In this document: positions 1-11,327 of the stretch, piece after piece
How positions within the stretch are numbered: the stretch's first letter is position 1
Layout of the letters: every line of letters starts with the position of its first letter
Source: Schoenoplectus triqueter
Lineage: Eukaryota; Streptophyta; Magnoliopsida; Poales; Cyperaceae
Direction of reading: 5' to 3'
DNA length: 64,000 nucleotides
Assembly (NCBI GenBank): GCA_964058805.1
Contig: CAXKVV010000206.1
Location: 124,001-188,000, forward strand
Position numbers and translations under genes: made by a program
Notes under the pieces: generated by a model
Told to the model about the DNA's origin: nothing
What the model saw: the letters and a program-made list of their open reading frames with translations, nothing else
Databases searched by the model: none

Positions 1-891
1 CATCTCTCTCAAAAAAAAAGTAGCTTAAAACTCAACGGTACGTAGCTCTGCATGTGATAACTCTACCATCAAGCATGATATCCTTAGTAGTTGGTAACAG
101 TTTTATCAAAATTTTAGCCTAAAACCCAACAATCGTTTAGCTATTTTCTTACGATACTTGATTGTAGTGGATATCTGCACTATAAAAGTTCTTATTGTGC
201 AACTAATAAATTGCATGCTGTGTTATTGAACAAAAACAAAGCTCACTAAAAAAAAATACTCTTTTAAGTCTGTTGAAAACATTCAAACCAAAATTCTTCC
301 CTAAAGACTTGTAACAAACTAAGCTCTGACCAAACTAAAGAACTTGATCAAATTTCCAATAACCTAGCTTAACCACAAAAGATCTAGCGTCACATATATA
401 TAGTCGGAGCAGCAAAACAGCAGCAAAAACAAACTAAAAGTCTGAATCTATCAGTACCTGAGCTATTCTCAACTCCTCACACATGCTGTATTATTAAGAA
501 ACACAACACCAAGCTATGCTAACTACTATATAAACAATTGTCAACAGACCGAGAAGATGCCAGTCAACAGCTAATTCCACCTGCAATACTGACAGAATCA
601 AAATCAAACCAGTGGCGAGTTAAATTGACTGCGCTGCAAAGCAATTCTCTCTGCATTGCCAAAATTGCAACAGTAACCCATAAGACTTTCTCATTTCTCA
701 GATTTGTCAGATGTACCTAAATATTTATATTTCTTTTTCTTCCTTTCATTTTTGGGCCCCAACATCCCCTTTTCCCAATGAAGTAAATTGAATCTGAACT
801 CTATCTCTTTTATTATTAATGAATTAATTAATCCTATTCATCCTAAATTGCTAATAGCTAATCACCTTAGGAGATTGTGCAACACCGAGGG
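1..891. other. 3' flank of the coiled-coil gene, no gene recognised
   Basis: This stretch lies downstream of the stop codon of the minus-strand gene and should include its 3' UTR. A 60-codon open frame at 538-720 (plus) has no recognisable motif and is probably chance. I see no terminal repeats or mobile element ends here. Confidence 0.4.
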
Positions 892-3800
892 CTAATTAGA
901 AACCAAGTCTTTCTTATTGTCAGGTTCATCAAGTAGAGGAACTTTAGTGGCCTGAGGTCCTTTAACAGCTCTTGCATCAGCGACAAAAGGTGTGAAGAGC
1001 TTCTTCACTCTCTGAAACAATGTTGGAATTTAGCAAAATCTACAGAATAAAAACCAGTTATTCAACATTTGGTTTTCCTTAAAAGGACTGATTGACACCT
1101 GCAAATATGGCTGCATTATTCGTCCGACACCAATAAAATGAGGCGAGATTGCATCTGCGGAGATTTTATATACATCACTTGTCCTACTATAAGCTGCCTG
1201 CATGCGTCGATGGTTCTCAGTTAAAAATAGAGAAGAAAATAAAAAAAATTAGACCTCATTTTAGACAATTAAGTAGTACAGTCATACCTGAAGATATGGT
1301 TGCATAGTTTGTCCGACCTGAATAAAACGAGGTGTGATTACGTCCACACAAGTTTCATATAAATAACTGGTCTTACTATAAGCCGCCTGCATGTTGGTAC
1401 AAAGATCACTAAATGCATCCAGCAATGCATGAGAGATGAAAAGAAAATTTAAACTTACAATGCTGGCGGACTTCATTTGTGGTCCAATTAGCTTCTTCAA
1501 GTTCATCCATTTCTCATTAATCTTTAAGAATATAGAAGTATGCATAAGAAACAATGATTCAAACTGGCGTATACTAATAAATGAAATGCTGATAATTTAC
1601 ATGTCAGATTCAAACAAAATACAAGAAGATACAGAATACTAGTACCCTTGGTATGAGCCCTTCCCGAACAGATATTACAAGCTTGTTCCAATTCCTATAC
1701 AATATTTCCTGAATACATTCATACTACAAATCATTATGTGTGATGAGAAAACAGAAGAAACGGGTTACTACATAAAGAACTATCCAGATTAAAAAAAAAA
1801 CTTTTCAAAAGATAAACAATGTATATATACCATTTTTAAAAGAGAAAAAAGGGGGAATAAAGACCAAACTGAACTCCCGAAGAGTAGTCCCAGAGAATTT
1901 TTTTTTTGTTCAGAAAATAAAAGTTGCAGGATGCAAGATGCGAGAAGGTAAATATCCAGATAGGATCAATACAATTTCAGATTAAGAGGACCCTTTCATA
2001 TTAATATAGTCAAAACTCTTCACGCCTTTGTCTATTCTTTTTTATGGTTAATCTTTATTTAGTAGGAAAAATGGAAATCAAATATGTTGTCAGCCCTTTG
2101 ACCAAAATTTTTTTAATTTTCCCGCATTTTTTTGAATTTTTTTGAATTTTCTCGGGTTTCTCAGGTCGGTTTGAGGGCGGGTTTGCATGGGTTGGGCGGG
2201 TCGGGATGTTTCCAAAACGGGTCGGGTCTAGCACGGATTTTTTTGAAAATTTTTTTGCCCGCGTCGGTGTGACCAAAGCGTAGGCAAATCATATAATGTA
2301 AAGGTGGTTGATGGCAGAAATTAGTTCATCCCGACCCTATATTATTACAATAGGATGCAACCCTGTTCCCTTTATCAAAGTAAAGTATGTGAGGAGACTA
2401 GTGTTTGATTTTATTTGTATGGTCCGATTTAAAAAAATGGAGGGCCCTATGAAAGGAAAATAGTTGATACCAGCACAAAATCTCTATTTATACCTGAAAA
2501 CAAAAAACAGAGCTGGTAAGCCAGTGAGGAATCCATGCTCCATGTGCCTATCCACAAAATAGGTAAATCTATTAACCAAAACTACAAAAATATAAACAAA
2601 AGTGAAACCAAAGCAACCCAATATATAACCTACCTTTTCTAGCTCAGCTTCTAGATCAACTCTTGCTTGGATTTTGCCCAGTTCAATCTAAAAGTAAAAG
2701 AAAAGGTTTTTTTTAATGTCTTCAAGCATAATTTCTGAAACAATTTAATTGTTTTATATTGTACTATTTTTGATGAAAATGTTGTACTTCCATCTTTTTT
2801 TTCAAAAGAAGTATATTATTGAACTGGGAATATGATCATACAACATCAAACTATTGGAGGAAAAACCTGATAACACAAATAATTAACAATTATAATAAAT
2901 ATTATAAAGGAACATCAATTTTTGAACTCTATTTGCAGGCACCTCATGAGTGATTTCTAGATTGCGTTCAAGGTTTTGCATCTTGAGTCTTAGCCTCTCC
3001 TTTATCTTCGCAGCCTACAATTTAGAAGAGGTTATAAAAACTAGTTTCAGAATTGATAAAAAAAATAAAAATTATATGAAAAGTTTACACTAACATATTC
3101 CAATCTTCGGCCAAGTTGCCGAGCAGTCATTTCGGCTTTAGCAACCTTCGCCTCCAAGGCTTCCGTCTTTGCAACTTGAGTTTCCAGTTCAATCTGAAGC
3201 TTTTCAACCTATCCCAAAATTTAATTTTAATGCTAGCAAAGATTATGAAGAAACCATTTTATCAAACTACTAACCTGTTTTTCCAATAACTGATTGCGCT
3301 CATTTGTTTTCTCCACATTTTCCCCAATATCATCTGGGCTCCCCTTCTGATAGTCCATGAGTATGATGAAAAATAATCAGAACATGGTATAAAATGACAT
3401 GAAAATTCTGTGAATTTCAAGAGAAGTTATGTATAAAATGCGGTTAGAATAGAAATTTTGGATACAAGGATTCCTTAGCTCTTACATAAGTTTCTTTCTA
3501 GATCTCTTGTGAGATTTCAATCATTCATGCTGGCATGTTTGGATGGGCAAAGAACAGCACCTTTTTGAATTAACTACTATTTTTATTTGCTATTTTATAT
3601 TTTGATGAGAAAATAGCTTTTTAAAATCATTCGTGTAGCTACTATTATACTAACCCGACCATAACATGGTTTAGCTACTACTTCAAATTAGTGACTATTC
3701 TCACCAGCCAATCACTTCATCCAAACACATAAAAAAAATAATTAAAACAAAACCTTGAGCCGTTCAATTTCGCTTTCTAACGAGGCCACCTGTGTGTTCT

Positions 3801-4123
3801 TGTGTTCAATACTCTTCTCCAGTAAAGACAACCTCTCATTTTTCCCCTTGATTTCCTCTTCTTGTTCAATACACTTTGATTCTACAAAAGAAGATTGAAG
3901 TACGAACTTAAAAGTGGAAAGAAAACTTGAATTAATTTTCATAATTGGAAGAAAAAAACCGAACAATGCGATACTGACCTAGAGATGAAACCTTTGATTT
4001 GAGCTGCTCGATTTCACGCTCAGGCGGGAACGACTTAGTATCACATCTAATTCCAGAAACTAATAGTAGCAGTATGAAGAGTACAACCATGATACTTCTC
4101 GAAACTGCCATCGATAATAACAT
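892..4123 (-). CDS. Secretory coiled-coil protein, AT4G31340/AT2G24420-like (12 exons)
   Basis: Spliced model, all GT-AG: 4123-3979, 3881-3754, 3346-3275, 3208-3095, 3014-2943, 2687-2634, 2547-2494, 1708-1646, 1521-1459, 1386-1288, 1197-1099, 1011-892. This totals 1083 nt, or 360 codons plus a TAG stop. Every intron after the first is phase 0. Residues about 5-26 form a hydrophobic signal peptide or anchor (VVLFILLLLVSG). Residues about 35-210 are heptad-rich coiled coil. A short HGAWIPHWL motif follows, which I recall in the Arabidopsis proteins annotated as myosin heavy chain-related or DNA repair ATPase-related. Next come repeated segments of the type ITPRFIQVGQTMQPYLQ. The 3' end (VSN-stop) lacks the C-terminal membrane anchor I remember in the Arabidopsis homologues. 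Two start codons are possible, MLLS or MAVS four residues later. Molecular function is unknown. Family assignment is by pattern memory, not a search. Confidence 0.85.
1099..1386 (-). repeat. Tandemly duplicated 99-bp exons (10 and 11) of the coiled-coil gene
   Basis: Exons 1386-1288 and 1197-1099 are both exactly 99 bp and phase 0. Both start after a CATGCAG acceptor and encode related 33-residue blocks, AAYSKTS...TMQPYLQ and AAYSRTS...IMQPYLQ, identical at about 20 of 33 positions. The flanking splice sites are also similar, so this looks like a duplicated exon rather than convergent sequence. The family carries internal repeats in this region, so the duplication may be ancestral. Confidence 0.85.
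2020..2281. mobile_element. GGGTCGGGT-type nonautonomous element in intron 7
   Basis: This insert lies between exons 7 and 8. It carries C-rich and GGGTCGGG-rich arms unlike the surrounding AT-rich intron. Possible imperfect terminal inverted repeats are ACGCCTTTGTC at about 2021 and GACCAAAGCGT near 2270. Such motifs are common in short plant hAT-like elements. I could not find a clean TSD, so the borders are approximate. Confidence 0.4.
3532..3728. mobile_element. 197-bp MITE in intron 2 (GTTTGGATG termini)
   Basis: The ends are an imperfect inverted pair, GGCATGTTTGGATGGG on the left and TTCATCCAAACAC on the right. The interior is AT-rich and self-complementary (TAGCTACTA..TAGCTACTACT). 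A longer element with the same GTTTGGATGG terminus lies at 23959-24383. It sits wholly within intron 2 and should not affect coding. Confidence 0.6.
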
Positions 4124-4677
4124 CTCTTTTCATTCATAAACAAACTTTCAAATCTTGGTTTGGGCAATGAATGGGGAACTTTTTATTAGAGAGTGAATAC
4201 TTTCAGAATAAAAAAAAATTGGATAAAATGATTATCAGAGATGAACGCTCGTGTCATCTCCAATCCCTGACAGGTGTTATGGTGGGTCGCAAAAATATTG
4301 CCACGTGGTGATGCGCACATGAAGAGTACATGAAGAATGGGTCCTGATACCACGCCCATGACTTTCTGACAAGTTACTGGAACTTGGTATTTATTTATCT
4401 AATTAAAGGATGAAAATAATATTTAAAATTTCAAACACAGGAATTATGAAATTTGTATTTAATTAAATGTAATGAATGCAATGGTTCATTTACGTATTAC
4501 GTTTTTATTTATCTTAAAAGTTAGTTAAAAAAAGAAGAGGAATGTCATTTATATATAACTTTAAGATTGTATAAAACAGTGTTTGATACAAACACCACGA
4601 AATAAAATTGTAAATATAATTTTTAAGATTTAGGAAAGAATCCAGAAAATTCCTTTAAAGGTAAAAGTGTTCAAGTT
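4124..4677. promoter_or_regulatory. 5' flank and probable promoter of the coiled-coil gene
   Basis: This is the region upstream of the start codon of the minus-strand gene. It presumably holds the 5' UTR and promoter. I could not single out a reliable TATA box among the many AT tracts. A CCACGTGG-like G-box core (GCCACGTGGTG at about 4301-4311) is present and could be a bZIP/bHLH site, but this is inference from the motif alone. Confidence 0.3.
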
Positions 4678-4729
4678 CCTTTAAAGGAATTTTTACCTTT
4701 AAAGGAATTTTTACCTTTAAAGGAATTTC
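4678..4729. repeat. Short tandem repeat, 18-bp unit
   Basis: The unit CCTTTAAAGGAATTTTTA is repeated nearly three times. Each unit contains the palindrome CCTTTAAAGG. A half copy with the same palindrome lies just upstream, at about 4651-4662. Confidence 0.7.
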
Positions 4730-5129
4730 TTTATAGTTAATGTCTGTTAATTGTGATCTTTCATTTTTTTTTTAAAAAAATAATAAGTTATTTTTTATTG
4801 AAGAAAATTTACTTAGAAACGCTAATTCCAGCGGCCGCGCACACTTTAATCATATGGATCAAAGGAACAAGGAACAAATGATCAAAAAGTAAATTGTGTA
4901 TATAATGCATAAGTGAACATGTCTAAATAGAAGAATATGTCAAAAAATTTCTAACTAATGACAATTAATTTGAATGGGATACATTGAAAAAATTCATTAG
5001 ATAGAAGTTTGTAGTAGAGTCAATACTGCGTTATTTAATATTTTTTTACAATTTTTTTATCTACAATTGAATTTGTACTAATATTTTAAAATATGGTCTG
5101 TGCGGTTGCATAGGATTTACATACGCGGC

Positions 5130-5276
5130 CGCATATAAATATACATAAAAAAATTCATCTGAAATCAGTGAAAAAAAAGGCTGAAAAACAGATATTTTCA
5201 CAACCAAGGATCGAATTTGAGCCCCATCACTAGTAGCCTAGATCTTTTCCACTGGGCCACAACTTTTCATGTAAAA
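5130..5276 (-). mobile_element. tRNA-derived SINE-like element (minus strand)
   Basis: Read on the minus strand, GTGGCCCAGTGGAAAAG resembles a pol III A box. About 45 nt downstream, CAAATTCGATCC resembles a B box. A T-rich tail follows. The A/B box spacing suits a tRNA-derived SINE, but no cloverleaf forms, so it is not a functional tRNA gene. The 3' border is approximate. Confidence 0.45.
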
Positions 5277-6592
5277 ACCATACGAATATCAATTATATAC
5301 TCTTTGTAATGTATGAATTTACTTCAAATTTGATGAATAAAGCCACTACCGCATATGTGATTGCATTCCGTATATGTCTTATGCGAACTCTTCTACATCT
5401 TCTACATGAATATTCAAATCCGCATTTTATATCCTTGATATCAATGACTACTGCCATATGAAAACAAACCCCTGAGTTACGTAGGTAATTTCAAACCAAA
5501 AACCATAATCTCACTTATCTATAATTATCAGTGTCGCAATGAACTCTGAATTTAGTTCTTTAAATTCAAAGTTTTAAAAGAAGGAAATAACAGTAAAAAA
5601 AAATGTTGACCTTATTTTGATTCCGGAAACGAAGGAAATAAACTCTTGCAAGAAGCAGAAGTCCACTTGCCCTGTCGAAATAAGAAATGGACCTAAAACA
5701 AATTGTTTCCGAAGTCCATTTATGTAGTACAGACTCAACCCATATATAAGGCCACAAACAGAGAGTCAAAATCTGAGCCCATTTGACCCAACAAGTCTGA
5801 CATGAATAAAATCATTTCTAATTGAATATACCAATTCAGAATTTCAGATTGGATAGTTTAAGTGGTGCATAATAGTTGTTCTATATTTTTTCTTTATTTT
5901 CATGTTTTTTTTTATAATAATGTAGGGGATGAGGCCCTAATGTTTTATATTCGGCAGATTCTGCAATGGATCAGGAGAAATTTGAATTCTTCTTCTTCTT
6001 CTTCTTTTTTATTTATAATAGACGGTTATGATATAATCAATTTGATATAATTAAAGAAAGGAGATTAATTAGCGAAAAGAATCGGCGTTTGATTAATATG
6101 ATTAACAAATAGTGGTAGTTGGATATGATCCACTGCAGACCACCTCTTTATTATATTAATTTTATTGATAAATAAGAAGTGCAGTGCAATGAAAACGTCC
6201 AAAAAAGCTTATAATTGCTCAATAATATAGAGCAAGAATAAAAAAAGAGAAGAAAATAATTATATATGTATAGAGTTAGGACTATATATATATTATAATA
6301 CTTAATCAACTTAAAAATTAAGTGAAATTGTCTCTAAAGATTCGATAGCAACACCGTGATGTCACGATCTGGATAATACTATTTTAATTAATTGAATTTA
6401 ATTATTTCTAATTTATTTCATTTTATTTCGCAGCTATCCCAATTCATAACAAGTACAACAAAGAGATTTTGCTACTATCCAAGACGAGAAAGTGCCGCAC
6501 GGTGTCCGATCGGCATTGATAAATGATAATCACATGATTCAAGTGTAGACAAAAAAAAAATAGCATAATCTTTGCAAACAATTAGCATCATA
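5277..6592. other. AT-rich intergenic DNA
   Basis: Only short open frames occur here and none has a recognisable domain. A TTC microsatellite lies at about 5989-6007. I see no paired element ends. Confidence 0.4.
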
Positions 6593-6855
6593 AGAGCATT
6601 CACATTTTTGAAAGTTATCAAAAATAAAATTTATATTACATCATAAAATTAATAATCTTTTTTAAAAGTGACATCCTTAAATAAAATGAAATCGTCAAAA
6701 TAATACTATCATAATTAATTTGCTACTTCATCGCTGATATGGTTTGTTAAATTGAGTGTCAAATTTAAATATTTATTTAATTTTATCTAATTTTTGCATC
6801 GCTAAAATTCAAATGAGATTTGACAATCAATTTGACAATAAAATACGAATGCTCT
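6593..6855. mobile_element. 263-bp MITE with AGAGCATTC termini
   Basis: Inverted ends are AGAGCATTCACAT on the left and ATACGAATGCTCT on the right. The interior is AT-rich with no coding potential. The AGAGCATTC terminus is typical of short plant hAT-like MITEs. No perfect TSD was found. Confidence 0.6.
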
Positions 6856-7604
6856 AACATCTACCATTTGTTGAATTATATTTCAAAAGAGTTGAAGATG
6901 TAGCAAGTTGACTCAGTTTTAGTTCCGAGTTATCTTCCCCTTTTGCACCTTTTGTTTTTGTTTTTTTTTCATCACTTGTGAGCGATGACGGAGCCACACT
7001 GTGACGAGGGTGGGCCGCCATTCTGCTGATAAAACAAAATTAATTTTTTTATAATTATATATATTTGCATAAAAATTTATAAAAATATATTTATATTAAA
7101 AAAAATTAAAATTTTATCCCTCTAAAAAAATTAATTTTTGTCTTTTCATGCCGAATGTCTAGCTCCCCTACTTGTGAGTTCGCTATTTTAATTTTATACC
7201 AGTAATCAAAATTCATAGTTAACATAATCAAAATAGAGAGTTCAACACTCTTTTCATTTTCATAAAAATCAGCTGTTTTAATTTAGGATTCGGCACATTC
7301 ATTATAACTCTCCTTCAATATTCTGATTTGAAATAAACTAGTGCTTAACACTCTTATTTTTCATAATTTTTCTTTTTGTGAATATGGGGTATCTGTCACA
7401 AGAGTACAAGACTGAAGGTTGATTCTCAAAATAGTTTAAACTTTAAACTGATCTAAATCAAACTGAGTCCCATCAAGCCAATGATGAAAATCTGCTTATT
7501 GCCCCCTACTACCTGTCCAGTTTTTATTATAAATAATTATTAATAAAATAATATTATTAATAATAAGAGTGAGAACGGTTAAATTCTAAAAATACGAATC
7601 GTAC

Positions 7605-7682
7605 CGCGCCACTGCCAGTGGCACTTTTGCAAACGCGCCACTGCCAGTGGCGTCTTTCACAAACGCGTCACTGGCAGTGGCG
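7605..7682. repeat. Left subterminal palindromic repeats of the MULE
   Basis: Three copies of the palindrome CGCGNCACTGSCAGTGGC lie at 7605-7622, 7634-7652 and 7664-7682, about 30 bp apart and joined by TTTGCAAA or TTTCACAAA spacers. They probably serve as transposase-binding or TIR-folding sites (inference). They produce short open frames that are not genes. Confidence 0.8.
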
Positions 7683-10367
7683 TCTTTCCCAAACAACCAA
7701 CCACGCTAGGTGTATATTGAGGAGGTGGATGAACGTCACGCTGCTCCCGACCATGAGCAAGTGGAGTGAAATCTCGTGTCTGTGCAGGCTCTGCAGCATC
7801 ATCTTGAATATGCGATGACTCTCCAGGCCCGGAAGGATAACCATACTGGGCTGGATCATAATGCTGGCCGTACTACGGATCCCATTGCTGGTCGTACTGC
7901 GGTACATGATCCATCGGTATCTGCTGGGTCTGTGAGAAATGCTGAGTGCCGAATGGATCTGAGAACTGTGCACCCGATGGATCGGGAATCTCAACAGACA
8001 ACATAGCAATAACTTCGTTCCAATCGTAGTTCTCTGGCATCTGTTAATACAGTTCAAATCATTTAAATTACGCTATTAATACAGTTCAAATCATTGAAAT
8101 CAAGGTATACAGTACTTACGTTGTCGAGGAGAGACGTGAAGTCAGCAGTCTCATAGGGGAAATGCGGTGGATGAGTAGTGGATGGAGTCGGTGTAGTCTC
8201 AGTATCACCCGTCGAATCCGGAATAGCATCAATATTCGTGGGTAATCCCGCCGCCGTAAGAAGCTTGTTCATCTTATGAGGCATGCCTGCATCATCAAAA
8301 TGCCTCTTGCAATCGGCGAGCGAAATCTTACCAAACCGTCTTCATCCCCTAGTGACCGCCCATCGGACCGCCTTCAGTGCACTCACTGTAACTCTAGCGA
8401 TCTGTTATACAATGATTACATACATATATTACTTATTACCGAATAGTGCATATAGATATATAAATTTTATAAATTTTAATATACCGTGCGCTGTCTGTGA
8501 GGTACGTGAGGAATGTAGCCGATGTCAGGGATCTCCGCTGTTGAAGGTATAGGAGGTACGACATCACTCGGATCAAGTGGAGCGCTAGCGGCTCCATAGA
8601 AATCATACCACTGTCAATACCTCCTATAGTCCTCCGCATTCCACTCTTCTTCATCCGGGTCTCGTGGAGGAAGCTCATTCCATATGTCTACATATGCTTG
8701 ATGACGTTGTCTTCAGTTCATATTTTTTTTCTTGAATCCAAACGCAGATAATTTCTGATGCTCCTCCAGAAATGCATGTAAAATTAGTTAGTATAATTGT
8801 ACAAATAGTTAGTATAAGAAATAATAAATATAAAAATTATAAATTTTTAGTATATATGATAGAATACCTCGGGAAGTGGAGGCGGTACTGACTGAAGTAA
8901 GCCGAACTGTCGCCTCACTCGATCCGGATAGTACCACTCTACTATCGGAAAGTATATAAGTGGAAGCCGACAAGTATACGAGTCCATAGAGTCGTCTACG
9001 CATGTCGGCAATAAGTGACGAACCGACTCGTACGGCCTCCAATTGACATGCGTGTGCGGCAACATAATCAGCTGATCCCTCACGTACTTCACACCGACGT
9101 GTGACGGATTGAGATATCTGTTCTTATCAAGCGTCCATTTCCTATTATCAGTTCAAATTATAATTAGTGATTGATTATTTTTAAATTAAATTATTACCTG
9201 TCAAAAGACGCACAACTATCACGGTCCGGTGTACCCCAGTCACTGAAAATGAATGCATCTGAGGCAGATAATGGACGAGCTGGGGGCAAACGCGTCCAGC
9301 TCCACAACAATAACAAAAGCCACGGACCACCAATACTCCTCGTCAGTCCTTGACATGCCACATCAAGACGCCGATATAAATAACCAAGTACCGCAGCGCC
9401 CCAATTTCTTCTTCTACCGAATTGTAAATCTTCCTGTAAATTAAATATTAGTAATAAAATTATTTAATTATGAAAGATAAATTATTTTAAAATCCTTAAA
9501 ATACTTACCGTCAAAATCGGCAGAAGAAACGCCGGTACAGAGTCTCCACTGTTGTCGGGGAACATGATACACCTCGCCAACTCCAAAGCAAAACCGATCG
9601 CATATTGATTAAGACCCTGATGATCGTCTGCCTGTGGAGCGTGATCAAAGTGGGACCGTAACTCTCGTAGGGAAATAGAACGTCTGCAAAATTTTACATT
9701 TAGCTTAATCACAGTTTGTGAACGAAAAAAATTAAAATTTTTGTACAATTTAATAAATTACCTCCCATCTTTGTAGAATTCTGATATATCATCCTGCCCA
9801 AAAAACTGACGGATGTATGCTGAAAAATCTCCATCAGTATATCCAATCACCGGCTCACCAATGGTGGATAAACCCCACAGACATGCGACGTCCTAAAAAA
9901 AATTATATTACTATACCATCTTTTTAATTTTGTAATTAAATTAATAATATTTTAGTATTTACCTCTAGAGTCACGGTCATCTCGCCAAAATTGAAGTGAA
10001 ATGTGTGAGTTTCTGGCCTCCAAAACTCTATCAACGCGCTCAATAAACCCGTATCAATCTTTAAGTTATGGGCTTCCGCTTCTTGGACATAAATCTCACG
10101 CAGTCTGGCGAGATGAAGAAATCCCATAACTCGCAACCTATTCTGAATGTGCGAGATGTATGGTATCGCCAGACGGTGAGTGCGGAAACAAATGATATTG
10201 TTATCTCTCTGTAATTTTCATTTCATAATTAGCTTCTCATATATATATATATATATTTTATTATTATTTTTAAAAATATAATGTACCTCTGCCTGACTAT
10301 AATGTGTCCGATGTTTGTCTTCAGGGAGATAAATTATGATATTGTCATTTCGTTGCTCGCCTGCCAT
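7657..10367 (-). pseudogene. PMD (MAIN/MAIL-like, PF10536-type) gene inside the MULE, 3' part broken
   Basis: Spliced exons: 10367-10287, 10208-9963, 9892-9762, 9683-9509, 9433-9198, 9141-8868, 8763-8485, 8401-8120, 8040-7657. The first six join in frame for 381 codons. They carry PMD hallmarks: GFLHLARL and LIEFWRPETHTFHF in exon 2, DVACLWGLSTIGEPV in exon 3, LARCIMFPDNSGD in exon 4, NWGAAVLGYLYRRLD and WLLLLLWSWTRLPP in exon 5, and YESVRHLLP and WYYPDRVRRQFG in exon 6. The tail exons hold four in-frame stops, at about 8713-8715, 8614-8616, 8342-8344 and 7873-7875, so a product would end near residue 397. PMD proteins in Arabidopsis (MAIN, MAIL1) act in transposon silencing and genome stability, and PMD genes are often carried by transposons. 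Whether this copy is expressed is unknown. The tail is disordered and Q/P-rich. Confidence 0.85.
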
Positions 10368-10599
10368 TATTTAATACAAAAATTCATTTCATAATTAATT
10401 TATAATTATTTTGTACTTCATTTTTAATCTATATATCATATAATTAAATAATCAATTAATTCTACAATTAAAAGCCTAATTAATCTATAATAAATAATAA
10501 ATAAATTATTTCTACAAAAATAATTAATAAATAATCTAAAATTATAATTACACAAAATTATAATTAATCTATAATTAAATATTTTTTTAATTAAATAGA

Positions 10600-10950
10600 C
10601 AATTCAAAATATAATTCATGAATAACCAATAAATTTAAACGTACAATTAATCTTTACATTTAAACGTACAATTCATCTTCAATTAAACGTACAATTAATC
10701 TACATAATTAAATTATAATTAATCTACATAATTTCATATTTAAATTATAATTAATCTACATAATTAATCTACACAATTAAATTATCATTAATCTACACAA
10801 TTAAATTAAATTATAATTAATCTACACATTTAAATTATAATTAATATACATAATTAAATTATAATTAATCTACATAATTAAATTAAATTATAATTAATCT
10901 ACACATTTAAATTATAATTAATCTACACAATTAAATTATATTTATATAAA
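10600..10950. repeat. AT-rich degenerate tandem array in the MULE
   Basis: A unit of about 24-30 bp, roughly AATTAAATTATAATTAATCT plus ACA, repeats about ten times with variation. It lies just upstream of the PMD start (minus strand) and so occupies the promoter region of the cargo gene. Confidence 0.7.
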
Positions 10951-11142
10951 ATTACCTTTAATTGCAAAATTCCAAACACAAAAATGCACTCGTACGTTTT
11001 TTTTCTCCTTCTCTTCCTTTTTCTTCTCTTCTCTTCTCTTCTCTTCTCTTCTCTTCCTCATTCTTCTTCAATGCATCAAATTTTCTCTCTCCTCTCAACA
11101 CAGCGCAGGTATGTTGCGCGTTTGCTATATGTAAGAGGGAAA

Positions 11143-11232
11143 CGCGCCACTGGCAGTGGCGCATTTCAATATAATAAGGAAACGCGCCACTGGCAGTGGC
11201 GCGTTTCAATCACGCCAGTGCCAGTGGCGCGG
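11143..11232. repeat. Right subterminal palindromic repeats of the MULE
   Basis: Copies lie at 11143-11162, 11183-11203 and 11213-11232 and match the left set (CGCGCCACTGGCAGTGGCGC). Just inside is a TTCTC microsatellite (about 11029-11056). Confidence 0.8.
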
Positions 11233-11327
11233 TACGATTCGTATATTTAGAATTTAACCGTTATCAGTCTTATTATTAATAATATTATTTTATTAATTCT
11301 TATATATAATAAAATCTGCTACCTGTC

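Larger units (their letters stand above)
7518..11318. mobile_element. Complete Mutator-like element (MULE) carrying a PMD gene
   Basis: The 3801-bp element is flanked by a perfect 9-bp TSD, CTACCTGTC, at 7509-7517 and 11319-11327. Terminal inverted repeats of about 105 bp (7518-7622 and 11213-11318) begin CAGTTTTTATTATA and CAGATTTTATTATA and pair nearly throughout. Inside each TIR are palindromic subterminal repeats of the type CGCGCCACTGGCAGTGGCG. A 9-bp TSD with long TIRs is diagnostic of Mutator-like elements. I see no MURA-type transposase, so mobility would depend on one supplied in trans. The main cargo is a minus-strand PMD gene at 7657-10367. Confidence 0.92.

Noticed and set aside
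4841..5135. Two NotI-like GCGGCCGC sites as element borders
   Set aside because: They are about 285 bp apart in AT-rich DNA and look striking, but flanking bases do not pair and no TSD is present.
5190..5276. tRNA gene
   Set aside because: A and B box-like motifs exist but no acceptor stem or cloverleaf forms. A SINE head is the better reading.
7618..8057. Open frames on both strands near the left MULE end
   Set aside because: The plus-strand frames read through subterminal palindromes. The real coding signal is the spliced PMD gene in another minus-strand frame.
10958..11250. Ser/Leu-rich or Lys/Glu-rich short proteins
   Set aside because: They are translations of a TTCTC microsatellite and the MULE subterminal repeats.
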